This document shows, piece by piece, positions 49,068 through 56,712 of a DNA stretch of 64,000 nt (positions are counted from its first letter, which is position 1; every line of letters starts with the position of its first letter). Below the pieces are notes generated by a model. The model saw nothing but the letters and a program-made list of their open reading frames with translations. It was not told the origin of the DNA and searched no databases. The DNA is taken from NCBI GenBank assembly GCA_023382435.1, contig JAHDVS010000001.1:62001-126000 (forward strand), in the 5' to 3' direction. Origin of the DNA: Thermoleophilia bacterium (GTDB taxonomy: Bacteria > Actinomycetota > Thermoleophilia > Gaiellales > Gaiellaceae). The position numbers and the translations under genes are program-made.

Positions 49068-49714
49068 TCCTCGTCCTTTCCCTCCGGCTCCTCTGTCGCC
49101 GGAGCCTCGTTCTCGTCCTGGGTTCCCTCATCCGACTCGCTCGCTTCCGCCTCTGGCTCCGCGGCCTCGGCCGCCACGGGCTCGATCGCCACACCGGGAC
49201 CGAGCTGCTCGACCCGGGCGTCGATCAGCCCGACGAGATCCGTGAGCGGGGCGCTCACGATTCCGAGCAGCCCCGTCAACGGGGCAACGATCGCTCCGAG
49301 CACCTGGCCTCTCAGCACGTCGACCGGCGGTAGCGAGGCGAGCTGCTTGACATCGTCCTGACCAACCGGCCGACCGTCCAGCACACCGCCCTTCAGCTCG
49401 AGACGCCGGGTCTGCTTCGCGGTCTCGTCGAGCGCCTTGGCGGCGGCCACCATGTCGCCGTCGTGAACGAACGCGATCGCGGTCGGCCCGGTCAGGAGCT
49501 CGAGTAGTGCCTCGACCCCCGCCGCCTCCGCCGCCCGGCGCGTGAGCGTGTTCTTGACGACGGTGAGCCGCGCGCCGCTCTCGAGCAGCCGGGTGCGCAG
49601 GTCGTCAAGCTCCTTGTGGGTAAGGCCGCGGTAGTCGGCGACGATCAGCGTCTCGGCCACGCGCAGGCGCTCGGTCAGCTCGGCAACGATGCGCTCCTTG
49701 TTCTCCCTCAGCAT
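49064..49714 (-). CDS. rplJ: 50S ribosomal protein L10
   Basis: L10 of 216 aa, base of the stalk. [20 protein letters not shown] and [20 protein letters not shown] are typical; the last 45 residues are an acidic tail. ATG 49714 has no well-spaced Shine-Dalgarno of its own; a 12-codon upstream ORF with an excellent one ends across this ATG, so translation is probably by reinitiation. Confidence 0.93.
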   Translation of the reverse strand: MLRENKERIVAELTERLRVAETLIVADYRGLTHKELDDLRTRLLESGARLTVVKNTLTRRAAEAAGVEALLELLTGPTAIAFVHDGDMVAAAKALDETAKQTRRLELKGGVLDGRPVGQDDVKQLASLPPVDVLRGQVLGAIVAPLTGLLGIVSAPLTDLVGLIDARVEQLGPGVAIEPVAAEAAEPEAEASESDEGTQDENEAPATEEPEGKDEE

Positions 49715-49746
49715 CTCCGGCCCCCGGCCCCGAACCTCTCGTCCAT
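49708..49746 (-). CDS. Leader peptide ORF overlapping the rplJ start
   Basis: Twelve codons, [12 protein letters not shown], with Shine-Dalgarno AGGAG (49755-49759) exactly 8 nt before its ATG. Its stop TGA (49708-49710) lies just past the rplJ ATG (49712-49714). Not homologous to L10 and in another frame. Probably a coupling device. Confidence 0.45.
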   Translation of the reverse strand: MDERFGAGGRRC

Positions 49747-49754
49747 CGCGTTGT

Positions 49755-49885
49755 CTCCTCTCTCGACACGAAACCCGCCGTGAGGCGGGCAGAGGCGGGG
49801 GTCGCGATCCCCGTGTCCACCGCCTCGACCGGACTTCCGCCCTCGCGGGCTGCCGGTGGTCTTCGGCGAGAGTGTGGTGTCGTTG
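49755..49885 (-). ncRNA. Ribosomal protein L10 leader
   Basis: The leader before rplJ shows the actinobacterial L10-leader pattern on the minus strand: TCGCCGAAGACCACCGGCAG, then CGGAAGTCCGGTCGAGGCGG. A hairpin CCCGCC-TCAC-GGCGGG (49774-49789) followed by TTT resembles the attenuator of this leader. In other bacteria L10(L12)4 binds this RNA and represses its own operon. Boundaries are approximate. Confidence 0.6.
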
Positions 49886-49909
49886 CTGCTCGCAGCCTAG
49901 CGGTCCCGC

Positions 49910-50641
49910 TCAGGCGGGTACCGGCGCCCCCTCGAGCTCGGCCGTGATGTCGCGTGTGCGGCCCGGGTCGACTTTCACACCCGGGCCCATCGACGTCGTC
50001 ACCGTGATCGACCGGATGTAGCGGCCTTTCGCCACGGCCGGCTTGGCACGAACGATCTCCTCGACCACGACCGCGTAGTTCTCGAGCAGCGCACGCTCGT
50101 CGAAGCTCTTCTTGCCGATCGGCAGGTGGACGTTCGCGCCGCGATCGGTGCGGTACTCGAGCTTGCCCGCCTTCGCGTCGCGAACGGCCTTCTCGACATC
50201 GAACGTGACGGTGCCGGTCTTCGGGTTCGGCATCTTGCCGCGAGGGCCGAGGATCCGCCCGAGCTTGCCGACGACACCCATCAGGTCGGGCGTCGCGATC
50301 GCGATGTCGAAGTCGTCGAAACCGGCCTCGATGTTCGTCGCCAGGTCGGCCGAGCCGACTACGTCGGCACCCGCGTCCTCCGCCTCCTTCGCCTTCTCGC
50401 CCTCTGCGAAGACGGCGACCCGCATCTCGCGGCCGGTCCCGTGCGGGAGCATCAGCGTGCCGCGGAGCTGCTGGTCGGCGTGCCGCACGTTGAGCCCGAG
50501 GTTGAAGTGGGTCTCCACGGTCTCGTCGAACTTCGCCGCCCCGAGCGACTTGAGCAGCCGGATCGCCTCGAGCGGCGTGTAGGCGCGCTCCCGGTCGACC
50601 TGCCCTCGCGCGTTCCGGTAGCGCTTCCCGCGATCTGCCAT
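49910..50641 (-). CDS. rplA: 50S ribosomal protein L1
   Basis: L1 of 243 aa, uL1 stalk. Blocks: LPHGTGREMRVAVFAEGEKA, LGRILGPRGKMPNPKTGTV and RYIRSITVTTSMGPGVKVDP. ATG 50641 overlaps rplK as TGATG. Confidence 0.97.
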   Translation of the reverse strand: MADRGKRYRNARGQVDRERAYTPLEAIRLLKSLGAAKFDETVETHFNLGLNVRHADQQLRGTLMLPHGTGREMRVAVFAEGEKAKEAEDAGADVVGSADLATNIEAGFDDFDIAIATPDLMGVVGKLGRILGPRGKMPNPKTGTVTFDVEKAVRDAKAGKLEYRTDRGANVHLPIGKKSFDERALLENYAVVVEEIVRAKPAVAKGRYIRSITVTTSMGPGVKVDPGRTRDITAELEGAPVPA

Positions 50642-51066
50642 CAGTCCTCCACCTCCACTCCCATCGACCGGGCCGTTCCCGCGATCACGAGCATGGCCTG
50701 GTCGACGTCCCGCGCGTTCAGGTCGACGAGCTTCGCCTCCGCGATGCTCCTGAGCTGCGCGCGGGTCAGGCGCCCGACCTTCTCCCGGTTGGGCTCGGCC
50801 GAGCCCTTCTCGACGCCGAGCGCCTCCCTGATCAGGACGGCGGCAGGCGGCGTCTTCGTGATGAACGTGAACGAGCGATCCTCGAACACGGTGATCTCGA
50901 CGGGCGTGATGCGCCCATTCTGGTCGGTCGTCTGGGCGTTGAACGCCTTGCAGAACTCCATGATGTTGACCCCGTGCTGGCCGAGCGCGGGGCCGACCGG
51001 CGGAGCGGGGTTCGCCTGTCCGCCCGGGATCTGGAGCTTGATCATGGTGAGTACTTTTTTTGCCAT
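50641..51066 (-). CDS. rplK: 50S ribosomal protein L11
   Basis: L11 of 141 aa, GTPase centre: [20 protein letters not shown] and [18 protein letters not shown]. The start contains a run of seven A (51055-51061 as T on the plus strand), a potential slippage point. Palindrome P6 separates it from nusG. Confidence 0.97.
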   Translation of the reverse strand: MAKKVLTMIKLQIPGGQANPAPPVGPALGQHGVNIMEFCKAFNAQTTDQNGRITPVEITVFEDRSFTFITKTPPAAVLIREALGVEKGSAEPNREKVGRLTRAQLRSIAEAKLVDLNARDVDQAMLVIAGTARSMGVEVED

Positions 51067-51079
51067 TCTGTGCGTCCTC

Positions 51080-51103
51080 GGGCCGGACAGGTCCGGCCCC
51101 TAC
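51080..51103. repeat. GTAGGGGC palindrome P6 in the nusG-rplK gap
   Basis: Arms GGGCCGGAC (51080-51088) and GTCCGGCCC (51091-51099), AG loop, then CTAC. It lies 4 bp from the nusG TGA and 13 bp from the rplK ATG. Core identical to P1. Confidence 0.8.
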
Positions 51104-51107
51104 GGGG

Positions 51108-51641
51108 TCAATCGATCTTCTTCACCTGGTCGAACGACAGCTCGACCGGTACCTGCCGCTCGAAGATGTTCACGAGAACCTTGAGCTTATGCTGGTCCGG
51201 GTTCACGTCGACGATCTCGCCGTCGAAGTCGGACAGCGGGCCCGATGTTACCTTCACCGACTCGCCGAGCTCGAATTGAGCGACCGCGCGCGGCCGCTCT
51301 GCGGCCGTGGCGGTGTGCAGGATCCGGTCGATCTCGGGCTTCGACAGCGGCACCGGCGTCGCCCCGGAGCCGACGAAACCCGTGACGCCCGGGGTGTTCT
51401 TCACGACCGACCAGGAGTCGTCCGTCATCTCCATGTTCACGAGGACGTAGCCGGGGAGCACGCGCTTCTCCGTCTGCACCTTCTGGCCGTCTTTCGTCTC
51501 GACGACCTGCTCCGTCGGCACGACGACACGGCGAAATGACGGCTGCTGGTTCATCGAGACGATCCGATGCTCGAGATTGGCCTTCACCTTGTTCTCGTGA
51601 CCCGAGTAGGTGTTGATGACATACCACTGGAACATGGGCAA
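51108..51641 (-). CDS. nusG: Transcription termination/antitermination factor NusG
   Basis: NusG of 177 aa. NGN domain (WYVINTYSGHENKVKANLEH, LPGYVLVNMEM) and KOW domain (GESVKVTSGPLSDFDGEIVD). Couples polymerase to the ribosome through S10, encoded 20 kb downstream. ATG 51641 or the Met two codons later. Confidence 0.97.
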   Translation of the reverse strand: MPMFQWYVINTYSGHENKVKANLEHRIVSMNQQPSFRRVVVPTEQVVETKDGQKVQTEKRVLPGYVLVNMEMTDDSWSVVKNTPGVTGFVGSGATPVPLSKPEIDRILHTATAAERPRAVAQFELGESVKVTSGPLSDFDGEIVDVNPDQHKLKVLVNIFERQVPVELSFDQVKKID

Positions 51642-51650
51642 CCCTGCTGG

Positions 51651-51977
51651 CTAGCGGAGGAGGACGTCGCGAACGAGCCTGCTCAGCGCCTCGTCCGCGG
51701 CCCAGAGGAAGACGCCGACGACGGCGATCGCGATCAGGACGACTACGGTAGCGGAGACCAACTGGCGCTGGCCGGGCCATTCGACCTTCTTCAGTTCGGC
51801 CGCGGACTCGCCGGCGAAGGCCCGGACGCCGCCGCGGCGTTCCCGCTTCTGCCCGGTCTGCGCCTTTGTCTCGCCGCTCGGCCGCACCTGCTGGCGGCGC
51901 GCGCGGGCACGCTCGGCGGCCGACCCGGTCGCCGGCGCCTGGTAGTCCTTGTTGCGGCGCGTGCGGGAGCGAGCCAC
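51651..51977 (-). CDS. secE: Preprotein translocase subunit SecE
   Basis: SecE of 108 aa. A basic N-terminal half (Arg/Gln-rich), then ELKKVEWPGQRQLVSATVVV, the amphipathic and membrane helix that clamps SecY. 9 bp before nusG. Confidence 0.95.
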   Translation of the reverse strand: MARSRTRRNKDYQAPATGSAAERARARRQQVRPSGETKAQTGQKRERRGGVRAFAGESAAELKKVEWPGQRQLVSATVVVLIAIAVVGVFLWAADEALSRLVRDVLLR

Positions 51978-51987
51978 AGCAGGGTCC

Positions 51988-52152
51988 CTAGCGGGTCTCC
52001 CGGTGGGGCGTGTGGCGTCCGCACCAACGGCAGTACTTCGAGAACTCGACCCGGTCGGGCGTGTTGCGCTTGGACTTCATCGTCTGGTAATTCCGCCGCT
52101 TGCACTCCGTGCAGGCGAGCGTGATCGCGACTCGGACTCCGGTTTTCGCCAC
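51988..52152 (-). CDS. rpmG: 50S ribosomal protein L33, zinc form
   Basis: L33 of 54 aa from GTG 52152. Two Cys pairs (CTEC, CRWC) make it the zinc form; [20 protein letters not shown] is typical. It lies 10 bp before secE and 34 bp after tRNA-Met. Confidence 0.95.
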   Translation of the reverse strand: MAKTGVRVAITLACTECKRRNYQTMKSKRNTPDRVEFSKYCRWCGRHTPHRETR

Positions 52153-52186
52153 TGTGCTCTCTCTCTCGGATTGACGGGCGGTGCAG

Positions 52187-52260
52187 TAGCGGCGGGAGGA
52201 CTCGAACCTCCGACACGCGGATTATGATTCCGCTGCTCTAACCAACTGAGCTACGCCGCC
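52187..52260 (-). tRNA. tRNA-Met (CAT)
   Basis: 74-nt cloverleaf: acceptor GGCGGCG/CGCCGCT, D-stem GCTC/GAGC, anticodon arm GCGGA-ATCATAA-TCCGC (CAT), T-arm GGAGG/CCTCC, discriminator A. The sequence resembles elongator Met rather than tRNA-Ile2, but CAT alone cannot prove it. Same strand as rpmG-secE; in many bacteria tRNA-Trp takes this place. Confidence 0.92.
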
Positions 52261-52271
52261 GCGCCGCGCGC

Positions 52272-52277
52272 AGTGTA
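52272..52277 (-). promoter_or_regulatory. -10 box, tRNA-Met-rpmG-secE-nusG
   Basis: TACACT on the minus strand, 11 nt before the tRNA 5' end. No convincing -35. A 7-bp hairpin CGACCCG/CGGGTCG (52289-52295 with 52301-52307) lies just upstream. Confidence 0.35.
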
Positions 52278-52336
52278 GCAAGCGACCCCGACCCGTAGCA
52301 CGGGTCGCGTGGCGGTCAACCGCGGCGTTCCGGCAC

Positions 52337-52342
52337 TATGAT
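52337..52342 (+). promoter_or_regulatory. -10 box, cNMP-binding gene (leaderless type)
   Basis: TATGAT, near consensus, 6 nt before ATG 52349, so transcription would start at or next to the start codon. Confidence 0.5.
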
Positions 52343-52348
52343 CCGCTC

Positions 52349-52756
52349 ATGCCTGTCGACGGTACCGACGTGCTCGCGCGCACACCGCTCCTCGCCGGGC
52401 TCGAGCGCGGCGACCTCGAGCAGCTCGCGCGCTCGTTTCGCGAGCGGGCGTTTCCAGCGGGCGCAACCGTCACCCGCGAGGGCGAGACCGGCGTCGGCTT
52501 CTTCGTGATCGTCGAGGGAACGGCGGATGTCTCGGTCGGCGGAGAGCCGCGAGGGGCGCTCGGTCCGGGCGACTCGTTCGGGGAGCTGGCGCTGATCGAC
52601 GAGGGCCCGCGCGCCGCGACGATCACGGCGACCTCCGATCTGCGCTGCATGGCGCTGTCCGCCTGGGAGTTCCGGCCGTTCGTGCAGGAGCACCCGACCG
52701 TGGCCTGGACGCTCCTGCGGACGCTCGTTCGGCTGGTGCGCGACACGGGCGCGTAG
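52349..52756 (+). CDS. Stand-alone cyclic nucleotide-binding domain protein
   Basis: 135 aa consisting of one cNMP-binding (Crp sensor-like) domain and no HTH. TPLLAGLERGDLEQLARSFR, then the phosphate-binding cassette region GDSFGELALIDEGPRAATIT, which keeps the Glu of GELA and the Arg-Ala that contact cAMP in Crp. It may act as a cAMP-responsive subunit of a partner protein; the partner is unknown. Confidence 0.85.
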   Translation: MPVDGTDVLARTPLLAGLERGDLEQLARSFRERAFPAGATVTREGETGVGFFVIVEGTADVSVGGEPRGALGPGDSFGELALIDEGPRAATITATSDLRCMALSAWEFRPFVQEHPTVAWTLLRTLVRLVRDTGA

Positions 52757-52767
52757 GGACCGGGAGC

Positions 52768-53880
52768 TCAGATCACGTTCAGCTCTGCCCGCTCCGCCCC
52801 TTCGGCGAAGCGCTCGACCGCGAACGGCGAGAGGTCGAACAGAGTGGGTCGCCCGAGCGCGAGGTCGGCGACGTGCTCCCCGATCACGGGCCCCTGCTGG
52901 AAGCCGTGGCCGGAGAAGCCGGTCGCGTACACGAGGCCGGCCGGCCCGGCCGCCGCCCCCACGATCGCGTTGTGGTCGGGGCTCATCTCGTAGTAGCCCC
53001 ACCAGCCGCCGCGCACCTCGAGCTCGGCGACCAGGGGCAGCCGGGCGGCCGCGACCGACGCGAGCTCTTCCAGGCTGCGCTCGCGACCGCCGAGAAGCAG
53101 GCCCCGACCCTCCCGGTGCAGGTAGAAGCCGGTCGCGAAGTCGATCGTGAGCGGGAGCTCGTGCGGGAGCGGGTCACCGGGGCCGGTGAAGAAGACGTGG
53201 CGCGCCTCGGGGCGCACCGGGAGGTCGAGACCGGCCGTCGCCGCGAGCTCGCGGGACCAGACGCCTGCCGCGACGATCACCCGCTCCGTCGCGATCGTCC
53301 CGCCGGCGGTCTCGACACCGGTGACGCGGCCGCCCTCGACGGCGATCCGCACGGCCGCGCAGCCCTGAACGATCGTGGCACCGAGCCCGGCCGCCGCGGC
53401 CGCATAGCCCTGGACGGCGGCCTCCGGGGTTGCGTACCCGTCCAGGGGGCAGAACGTCGCCGCCAGCAGATCGTCGACGACGAGCCCGGGAACGATCTCC
53501 GCAGCCTCCGCGGGCTCGAGCCGCCGCGACGGGACGCCGAGACGCTGCTGGAGCGCGAGCGAGCGGTCGAACGAGGCAACGTCTTCGTCCCGGGAGAGCA
53601 GGAACAGGTAGCCCCACTGCTTGAAGTCGATCTCGCCACCCGGCTCCTCGGCGAAGCGCTCGAACCGGCGGACGCACTCGAGCGCGATGCGGACGTTGAG
53701 CTCGTCGGAGAACTGGGCGCGGATCCCGCCCGCGGCCTTGCTCGTCGAGCCCGCACCGAGCGTGTCGCGCTCGAGCAGCACCGCATCCGCGCAGCCGGCC
53801 TTCGCCAGGTGGTAGAGCGCGCTCGCCCCCGTGATCCCGCCGCCGATGACGACGACTGTGGCGCTTCCGGGCGGTTGCAT
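52768..53880 (-). CDS. FAD-dependent oxidoreductase (DAO family, sarcosine oxidase beta-like)
   Basis: 370 aa. N-terminal dinucleotide fold VVVIGGGITGASALYHLAKA (9-28), then GAGSTSKAAGGIRAQFSDEL, where the SxKAxGG pattern matches sarcosine and dimethylglycine oxidases. GWWGYYEMSPDHNAIVG and TGFSGHGFQQGPVIGE are C-terminal family blocks. Oxidises a secondary or tertiary amino acid; substrate unknown. ATG 53880 overlaps the zincin stop (TGATG); about 190 open codons above it are non-homologous. Confidence 0.9.
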   Translation of the reverse strand: MQPPGSATVVVIGGGITGASALYHLAKAGCADAVLLERDTLGAGSTSKAAGGIRAQFSDELNVRIALECVRRFERFAEEPGGEIDFKQWGYLFLLSRDEDVASFDRSLALQQRLGVPSRRLEPAEAAEIVPGLVVDDLLAATFCPLDGYATPEAAVQGYAAAAAGLGATIVQGCAAVRIAVEGGRVTGVETAGGTIATERVIVAAGVWSRELAATAGLDLPVRPEARHVFFTGPGDPLPHELPLTIDFATGFYLHREGRGLLLGGRERSLEELASVAAARLPLVAELEVRGGWWGYYEMSPDHNAIVGAAAGPAGLVYATGFSGHGFQQGPVIGEHVADLALGRPTLFDLSPFAVERFAEGAERAELNVI

Positions 53881-54233
53881 CAGTAGCGGCCGATCTCCCG
53901 CAGGCGCTCGTCGGAGATCCCGAAGTGGTGGGCGAGCTCGTGCAGGACGACGTGCTGAACCTTCGCACGAAGCCGCTCGGGGTCGCGACCGTAGAGCCGC
54001 TCGAGAGGCCTGCGGTAGATCGTTATCTGGTCGGGAACCGCCAGCACGTAGCGATGCGTGCGCCGGGTCAGCGGGATGCCCCGGTAGAGGCCAAGCAGCC
54101 CGGGGCGACCCGGCTCCTCGTCCGCGACGACGATGCCGACGTTGTCCACGCGCTGCGCGAGCTCGGGCGGTAGGGAGCGGAGCGCCTCCTCGACCCAGGC
54201 GACGAGCTCGTCCTCGGTGACGCCCTCGGTCAT
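53880..54233 (-). CDS. Minimal zinc metallopeptidase (zincin, PF06262-like)
   Basis: 117 aa. VVLHELAHHFGISDERLREI holds HExxH at 98-102 (His98, Glu99, His102) followed by Asp108, the MPN/zincin-1 pattern. Similar small proteins are common in actinobacteria and uncharacterised. TATCCT lies 9 nt before ATG 54233. Coupled to the FAD oxidoreductase. Confidence 0.8.
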   Translation of the reverse strand: MTEGVTEDELVAWVEEALRSLPPELAQRVDNVGIVVADEEPGRPGLLGLYRGIPLTRRTHRYVLAVPDQITIYRRPLERLYGRDPERLRAKVQHVVLHELAHHFGISDERLREIGRY

Positions 54234-54242
54234 CCCGGTCCG

Positions 54243-54248
54243 AGGATA
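54243..54248 (-). promoter_or_regulatory. -10 box, zincin-oxidoreductase operon (leaderless type)
   Basis: TATCCT on the minus strand, 9 nt before ATG 54233, in a 31-bp divergent gap shared with the glycosyltransferase. Confidence 0.4.
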
Positions 54249-54264
54249 ACCGAGAGAATCGCGG

Positions 54265-55437
54265 GTGCCGTTGAGCCCGCTCGCCCTCGCAGCCCTCGCC
54301 GCCGAAACCGCCGCACTGGCCGGCTGGCTGGTCGTGCTGCTCGCGCGCGCACGCGCGTGGGACCTGCGGCCGATCGGCGACGACGCGCCCGCGCCCCCGG
54401 GCCCGCCGGCCTGGCCCCGCGTGCACGTGCTCGTACCCGCGCACGACGAGGCGGGCTCGCTACCGGGGACGTTGCCCGCGCTGCTCGCACAGGACTACCC
54501 GGGGCCGTGGCGGGTGATCCTGATCGATGACCGTTCCCGCGACGGGACCGCCGCGGTCGCGCGACGGCTCGCCGCTGGCGACGACCGCCTGACCGTGGTG
54601 GAGGGGCTGCCGCTCCCCGCCGGCTGGGTCGGCAAGGTGTGGGCGCTCGAGCAGGGGGCCGCCGAGAGCGCGCGCGACCCGGAGCCGCCCTCGTACCTGC
54701 TGCTGACCGACGCGGACATCCGCCACGCGCCGGGCTCGCTGGCCCGGCTGGTCGCCGAGAGCGAGGCGGATGGCCTGGCCCTGAACAGCCGCCTGGCGAG
54801 GCTGCGCTGCGAGTCCGGGCCGGAGCGGCTCCTGATCCCGCCGTTCGTCTTCTTCTTCAACCTCCTCTACCCGCAGCGGCGCGTCAACGACCCGGCGAGC
54901 CGGGTGGCTGCGGCAGCGGGGGGATGCGTGCTCGTACGGCGAGACACGCTCGAGCGCGCCGGCGGCCTCGCGGCGATCCGCGGCGAGCCGATCGACGACG
55001 TCAACCTCGCCGGGCACGTGAAAGGGCTCGGGGAGTCCATCCGCCTGTCCGTCAGCCGCTCCGAGGTGGTCAGCGTGCGCGAGTACGGCTCGGTCGCCGC
55101 GGTGTGGCGAATGGTGCGACGAACCGCGTTCGACGAGCTGCGCTACTCGTGGGCGCTGCTCGCCGGTACCCTCGTCGCCCTGGGCGTGCTGTTCGTCGCT
55201 CCCCCGGCCGGGATCGTCGGGGCGGCGATCGCCGCCTGGCTCGACGCTCCTGAGTGGATCGCCACGACGGTCGGCGCGATTGCCTTTGCCGCCTGGGCGT
55301 CGGCCACCGCGGCGTTCGTGCCGACGATCCGCTACTTCGCGCTCCACCAGGCGTGGGCGCTGACGTTGCCGCTCGCGGGAGTGCTCTACGGCGGGATGAC
55401 GCTCGACTCGGCGCTGCGCTCGAGGCCGCCGCCCTGA
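54265..55437 (+). CDS. Family 2 glycosyltransferase, HpnB-like
   Basis: 390 aa membrane glycosyltransferase. N-terminal helix (about 6-28), GT-A domain with HVLVPAHDEAGSLPGTLPAL (54-73), IDDRSRDGT (87-95) and the DxD motif TDAD (148-151), acceptor-side GEPIDDVNLAG, then RRTAFDELRYSWALLAGTLV and two or three C-terminal helices. This layout matches the hopanoid-associated glycosyltransferase HpnB. No other hopanoid genes are in the window, so the lipid acceptor is uncertain. Its last 52 nt overlap the convergent permease gene. Confidence 0.85.
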   Translation: MPLSPLALAALAAETAALAGWLVVLLARARAWDLRPIGDDAPAPPGPPAWPRVHVLVPAHDEAGSLPGTLPALLAQDYPGPWRVILIDDRSRDGTAAVARRLAAGDDRLTVVEGLPLPAGWVGKVWALEQGAAESARDPEPPSYLLLTDADIRHAPGSLARLVAESEADGLALNSRLARLRCESGPERLLIPPFVFFFNLLYPQRRVNDPASRVAAAAGGCVLVRRDTLERAGGLAAIRGEPIDDVNLAGHVKGLGESIRLSVSRSEVVSVREYGSVAAVWRMVRRTAFDELRYSWALLAGTLVALGVLFVAPPAGIVGAAIAAWLDAPEWIATTVGAIAFAAWASATAAFVPTIRYFALHQAWALTLPLAGVLYGGMTLDSALRSRPPP

Positions 55438-56606
55438 GCACGTAGCAGCCAGACGGTGACGACGAAGCAGACGCTGCAGAACGCGAGCAGGCCCACGAAG
55501 CCGAGCGTGTAGCTGCCGAAGAGGTCGTTGACGAGACCCATGAGCAGCGGCGGGAAGAAGCCGCCGAGGCCGCCGGCAGCGCCGATGATGCCGCTCGCGG
55601 CGCCGGTGTCGTCGGGGAACTCCGCCGGGACGAGCTTGAACACGGCGCCGCTGCCGAGCCCGAAGAAGGCTGCGAGCGACAGGCACGCGATCGTCACCGG
55701 GACGATCCGGGGAGTCGGCGAGATCGTCGCGAGCGCCGCCGCATCCACCGCGATCCCGGCGAAGGCGATCACGAGCATCGAGTAGGCGCCGAACCGATCG
55801 GAGAGCCAGCCGCCCAGGGGGCGGGTGATGGTGGCGACGGCCGTGAACCCGGCCGCCCTGAGACCGGCATCGACGAGCGAGAAGTCGAACCAGTCGACGA
55901 GCAGCTTCGGCGTGAAGATAGCCATGGCGATGAAGCCGCCGAAAGTGACGAAGTAGAAGAGCGAGAGCCGGTAGAGGGGCATGCCGGCGCGCAGGACCTG
56001 CCGGTAGCCGCTCGGCGCCGGCCGGCCCGGAGCGTCGCGCGCGAGCCCCCACCACGCGAGCGCGCCCGCGGCGAGCAGGGCGGCCACGCCGAAGCCGAGC
56101 ACCCGCCGGCCGCCGAGGTGATCGACGACGAACGGCGCGCTGAACGCCGCAATCGCCGTTCCCGCGTTGCCCATCCCGTAGATGCCGAGGGCGAAGCCCT
56201 GGCGCTCCCTCCCGAACCAGCCGGCGACGAACGGCACCCCGACGGCGAACGAGGAGCCCGCGATCCCGAGCAAAAGCGCGGTACCGACGAGCGCCCAGTA
56301 GCTGTCGACGACGCCGAGCAGGATGCAGGGGGGGACGGAGGCGAGCAGCAGCCCGGCGAACACGCGCCTGCCGCCGAACCGGTCGGTGAGCGCACCCATC
56401 GGTATTCGAAGCAACGAGCCGAGAATGATCGGGACGGCGATCAGGACCGACGTCTCGAAGCTCGAGAGGCTCCAGTCGTCTTCGAACTTGCGCGCGAGCG
56501 GCGCGACGAGGCCCATGGCCGTGAAGCAGAGCCCGAACGCGAGCGTCGCCAGCAGGAGGCCCCGCAGGGCCTCGCGACTGACGGTTGCCGAGGCCGGCTC
56601 CTCCAT
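55386..56606 (-). CDS. MFS nitrate/nitrite transporter, NarK-like
   Basis: 406 aa, 12 predicted helices. The family signatures are visible: RIPMGALTDRFGGRRVF after helix 2, IYGMGNAGTAIAAFSAP in helix 5 and ASGIIGAAGGLGGFFPPLLM near helix 11, both Gly-rich nitrate-signature-like segments. Probably imports nitrate or exports nitrite; no nitrate reductase is in the window. TACCGT lies 7 nt before ATG 56606. Confidence 0.8.
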   Translation of the reverse strand: MEEPASATVSREALRGLLLATLAFGLCFTAMGLVAPLARKFEDDWSLSSFETSVLIAVPIILGSLLRIPMGALTDRFGGRRVFAGLLLASVPPCILLGVVDSYWALVGTALLLGIAGSSFAVGVPFVAGWFGRERQGFALGIYGMGNAGTAIAAFSAPFVVDHLGGRRVLGFGVAALLAAGALAWWGLARDAPGRPAPSGYRQVLRAGMPLYRLSLFYFVTFGGFIAMAIFTPKLLVDWFDFSLVDAGLRAAGFTAVATITRPLGGWLSDRFGAYSMLVIAFAGIAVDAAALATISPTPRIVPVTIACLSLAAFFGLGSGAVFKLVPAEFPDDTGAASGIIGAAGGLGGFFPPLLMGLVNDLFGSYTLGFVGLLAFCSVCFVVTVWLLRAQGGGLERSAESSVIPP

Positions 56607-56613
56607 CGTCGGC

Positions 56614-56619
56614 ACGGTA
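56614..56619 (-). promoter_or_regulatory. -10 box, NarK-like gene (leaderless type)
   Basis: TACCGT on the minus strand, 7 nt before ATG 56606. Confidence 0.4.
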
Positions 56620-56674
56620 CACCCGGGGGGTGCGGCGGGCGGGGCTCGATCGCACAAACCCCTGCAAGCACGTC

Positions 56675-56696
56675 GGGGCGGGGTCTGACCCGCCCC
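56675..56696. repeat. Degenerate GTAGGGGC palindrome P7
   Basis: Arms GGGGCGGG (56675-56682) and CCCGCCCC (56689-56696) around GTCTGA. It lies 16 bp past the ABC-FHA stop and has lost the flanking GTA/TAC. Confidence 0.6.
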
Positions 56697-56712
56697 TCGC
56701 CGGGCGGACCCG

